Source: G020353115 sp964389685
Lineage (GTDB): Bacteria > Bacteroidota > Bacteroidia > Bacteroidales > VadinHA17
DNA: 8,036 bases
Direction of reading: 5' to 3'
NCBI GenBank assembly: GCA_964389685.1
Contig: CAYMFM010000121.1
Coordinates: 1 to 8,036 of the forward strand
Positions 6,998 through 8,036 of this stretch are shown here, in pieces (the first letter of the stretch is position 1; the number at the start of each line of letters is the position of its first letter). Made by a program: the position numbers and the translations under genes. Under the pieces are notes generated by a model. It searched no databases. It saw nothing but the letters and a program-made list of their open reading frames with translations, and was not told the DNA's origin.

Positions 6998-7059
6998 AAT
7001 TGCGAACTGAGCGTAGCGGTCTCATGAGGCATGCTGAAAGCATGGCGAGTAATTGCGAA
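6998..7059. repeat. 44-bp segment bracketed by 9-bp direct repeats
   Basis: AATTGCGAA occurs at 6998-7006 and 7051-7059. The 44 bp between contain a hairpin, CATGCT (7030-7035) with AGCATG (7039-7044) around GAA. This looks like a small hairpin element with a target duplication. However, attgcga words are common in this genome's spacers, so chance or slippage is possible. Confidence 0.4.
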
Positions 7060-7094
7060 TTTTAATAACCCGAAAAGCCTCGTCTATTATCGAT

Positions 7095-7122
7095 GTAGAG
7101 ACGTAAGATCTTACGTCTCTAC
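7095..7122. repeat. 28-nt perfect palindrome GTAGAGACGTAAGA / inverse
   Basis: GTAGAGACGTAAGA (7095-7108) is followed at once by its exact reverse complement (7109-7122) with no loop. The GTAGAGACG...CGTCTCTAC type is, from memory, a dispersed palindrome in Bacteroidota and cyanobacterial genomes. It resembles a minimal MITE-like or REP-like element. Confidence 0.85.
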
Positions 7123-7265
7123 GTTGAAAACACCCGCAAATGCAAAGGGTTTATGCAACCCCAACCCCGGTCCTGCATTTCTATCCATCCGTAAATCGCC
7201 CTAAATTCAAATGAAATCCTTCCATGGATCGATTCGCACCGGACATTAATCTTAGAGTTTTTATC

Positions 7266-7282
7266 AAACTCCGATGGAGTTT
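7266..7282. repeat. AAACTCC-GAT-GGAGTTT hairpin
   Basis: Perfect 7-nt arms surround GAT. The core ACYCCGATGGRGT is the same shape as the GAACACC-GAT-GGTGTTC hairpins at 2613-2629 and 7431-7447 (opposite strand), with compensated arm changes. A nearby CTACAATAATC (7308-7318) is the exact inverse of the tail at 7448-7458 and may be a broken copy. Confidence 0.7.
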
Positions 7283-7349
7283 TTATTTTCTTCCAAGATC
7301 GATTCACCTACAATAATCCAAGGCCAATAGAAAAAAACGAATACCCTAT

Positions 7350-7417
7350 CCGTCAGACCCGTAATGGGTCAGACGGTACCGTGGAATACGGTCTGACGGC
7401 TTCAGTCCGTCTGACCG
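7350..7417. repeat. Pair of CCGTCAGAC-type hairpins
   Basis: Hairpin one has arms CCGTCAGACCC (7350-7360) and GGGTCAGACGG (7366-7376) around GTAAT. Hairpin two has arms CGGTCTGACGG (7389-7399) and CCGTCTGACCG (7407-7417) around a 7-nt loop. Each has exactly one mismatch, at the same central position of the GTC-N-GAC core. A perfect ACGGTACCGT palindrome (7373-7382) overlaps the end of hairpin one. Confidence 0.75.
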
Positions 7418-7430
7418 ATAAAAATATAAA

Positions 7431-7548
7431 GAACACCATCGGTGTTCGATTATTGTAGTCAAAATCAGCACAATTCATACAACTCTATCGGAGTTGGATT
7501 ACTATCGAATTACGGCGATCCGCCAGGCGTCGAAGAGCTGAATTACAA
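7431..7548 (+). repeat. Two-hairpin repeat module, copy B
   Basis: GAACACC-ATC-GGTGTTC (7431-7447), tail GATTATTGTAG, spacer, CAACTC-TATCG-GAGTTG (7480-7496), GATTACTATCGAAT, spacer with CCGCCAGGCG, and GAGCTGAATTACAA (7535-7548). It is the inverted partner of 2492-2629. A short continuation GAATTACACGAAT (7551 on) is another common Bacteroidota spacer word. Confidence 0.85.
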
Positions 7549-7575
7549 TGAATTACACGAATCCTGATTTATCAG

Positions 7576-7609
7576 CCCAGGGCAAACCACATTGTGGTGA
7601 CGCCCTGGG
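7576..7609. repeat. CCCAGGGC / GCCCTGGG nested hairpin
   Basis: CCCAGGGC (7576-7583) pairs with GCCCTGGG (7602-7609). Inside, ACCACA (7586-7591) pairs with TGTGGT (7593-7598). The outer stem matches the CCAGGGT hairpin at 972-1008, while the inner part is different. Confidence 0.75.
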
Positions 7610-7621
7610 TATATTCAAGAA

Positions 7622-7672
7622 CTCGTACCACGAACTGCTACTCCACAAACCATTGCTCAGTCGTAGTACGAG
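7622..7672. repeat. Interrupted 14-bp hairpin CTCGTAC...GTACGAG
   Basis: Arms 7622-7637 and 7658-7672 pair over CTCGTAC, one mismatch, ACGA, a one-base bulge and CTG, around a 20-nt loop. The imperfections suggest an older or functional RNA-like stem. Confidence 0.6.
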
Positions 7673-7676
7673 AATT

Positions 7677-7709
7677 ACTCACCGGGTGACTGTGAGTCAC
7701 CCGGTGAGT
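7677..7709. repeat. 15-bp perfect hairpin ACTCACCGGGTGACT
   Basis: ACTCACCGGGTGACT (7677-7691) is followed by GTG and its exact reverse complement (7695-7709). It is the strongest predicted stem in the window, GC-rich in an AT-leaning region, and has no U tract after it (GTTTGCATCC), so it does not look like a standard terminator. Confidence 0.85.
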
Positions 7710-7762
7710 TTGCATCCAGAGGGGTGGCATGTCTTTGGCATCATTGACCTTGCGCTTTACAA

Positions 7763-7788
7763 GCACCGTAGGTGTGAGATGCTTTTAG
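7763..7788 (+). repeat. REP-like element GCACC-GTA-GGTGT
   Basis: The stem GCACC / GGTGT (last pair G-T) around GTA is followed by the tail GAGATGCTTTTAG and AAA. It shares the stem-plus-tail layout of the other REP-like copies. Confidence 0.6.
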
Positions 7789-7843
7789 AAAGAATCACAA
7801 CCAACAATCTCCGGTCCAACTACTCCGCTGTTCAGCAGGAAAT

Positions 7844-7857
7844 CGTTCCATGGAACG
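7844..7857. repeat. 14-nt perfect palindrome CGTTCCATGGAACG
   Basis: A loopless perfect palindrome within otherwise featureless sequence. It is short enough to be chance, but it stands among many others in this island. Confidence 0.5.
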
Positions 7858-7961
7858 GAAAATACCAGACGATGATACATATTCTCAATAAAAAACGTAA
7901 CCGATTACCGTTACACCACCCGGGCCCTGTGAAATGAAGGCAAGCCAAGTACAAGTTATTT

Positions 7962-7987
7962 GCTCCCTCCGGGAGCGTTATTTATAG
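7962..7987 (+). repeat. REP-like element GCTCCC-TCC-GGGAGC
   Basis: A perfect 6-bp stem around TCC is followed by the tail GTTATTTATAG. This is the clearest single member of the stem-plus-tail family in the window. Confidence 0.7.
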
Positions 7988-8014
7988 TTATTGGGTTAGT
8001 AAGTGAAATTGAAT

Positions 8015-8036
8015 CTAAAATATTTCCGCTCCAGAG
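8015..8036 (-). repeat. REP-like element, inverted, cut by the window edge
   Basis: On the minus strand GGAGC is followed by GGAAATATTTTAG. This nearly equals the right half of the copy at 945-971. The other stem arm would lie beyond the window. It faces the copy at 7962-7987, so the two form a head-to-head pair 27 bp apart. Confidence 0.6.

Larger units (their letters stand above)
6955..8036. other. 1.08-kb gene-free repeat island
   Basis: No convincing gene lies here. Frames at 7119-7307 (-) and 7548-7937 (+) run straight through palindromes, and part of their translation is simply the repeat read as protein. In order the island holds the GAGAAGTGA repeat, a 44-bp segment between AATTGCGAA repeats, a 28-nt perfect palindrome, an AAACTCC hairpin, an orphan CTACAATAATC tail (7308-7318), two CCGTCAGAC-type hairpins, copy B of the two-hairpin module, three consecutive long hairpins, three more REP-like elements and a 14-nt palindrome. 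No terminator with a U tract is evident after the peptidase gene. Confidence 0.75.

Noticed and set aside
6601..7043. Minus-strand frames overlapping the end of the peptidase gene
   Set aside because: They are shadows of the catalytic C2 domain, with no motifs and no promoter.
7119..7307. 62-residue minus-strand frame
   Set aside because: It spans the end of the 28-nt palindrome and the AAACTCC hairpin, which itself gives the TPSEFD piece of the translation. The rest (7140-7240) may be an unidentified dispersed repeat, but nothing supports a gene.
7548..7937. 129-residue plus-strand frame in the repeat island
   Set aside because: It reads through the CCCAGGGC, CTCGTAC, 15-bp and REP-like hairpins, begins inside repeat module B, has no promoter or recognisable domain, and its low-complexity translation reflects the repeats.
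6955..8036. CRISPR array or retron/DGR-like system in the repeat-rich end
   Set aside because: The repeats are palindromes of differing sequence at irregular spacing, without uniform direct repeats and spacers, and there is no cas, reverse transcriptase or template/variable repeat pair.

Overview
The window looks like a chromosomal stretch from a member of the Bacteroidota, probably an uncultured or environmental Bacteroidales-type lineage. Three things point that way. The promoters fit the TTTG / TAnnTTTG pattern of that phylum, and no gene start has a clear Shine-Dalgarno site. The CysN, CysD and tricorn-like proteins are of the type common there. The spaces between genes are packed with short palindromes and low-complexity text that recur, from memory, in many Bacteroidota genomes. 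This assignment is inference; there is no rRNA or other marker here.

Layout. Positions 1-150 hold the end of an unidentified membrane protein. Positions 151-422 are non-coding apart from a decayed C-terminal scrap of a four-helix-bundle (23S rRNA intervening-sequence type) protein. A complete Nudix hydrolase of the ADP-ribose pyrophosphatase type lies at 423-869 (+). A convergent gap with several hairpins (870-1121) separates it from cysN (1122-2393, -). A 396-bp repeat-filled gap follows, then cysD (2790-3695, -). A 163-bp divergent promoter region separates cysD from a secreted tricorn-type S41 peptidase (3859-6954, +). The last 1.08 kb (6955-8036) has no believable gene and is a dense island of palindromes and REP-like elements.

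Function. CysD and CysN together form ATP sulfurylase, which makes adenosine 5'-phosphosulfate from sulfate and ATP and drives the step with GTP hydrolysis. The tricorn-like protein combines a beta-propeller, a PDZ domain and a serine-protease core behind a signal peptide, so it probably degrades peptides outside the cytoplasm. The Nudix enzyme probably clears ADP-ribose or a related nucleotide. I see no functional link between these units; they look like ordinary housekeeping genes.

The unusual content is the intergenic DNA. A two-hairpin module occurs as an inverted pair, at 2492-2629 and 7431-7548, bracketing cysD and the peptidase gene. A REP-like family (short stem plus a tail resembling ATTATTTATAG) appears at least six times. 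Several other long or perfect palindromes are present, and short tandem repeats swallow the stop codons of two genes. No transposase or RAYT gene, CRISPR array, tRNA, rRNA or defence system is visible. I did not find a clearly new protein system; the repeat architecture is what deserves a second look.
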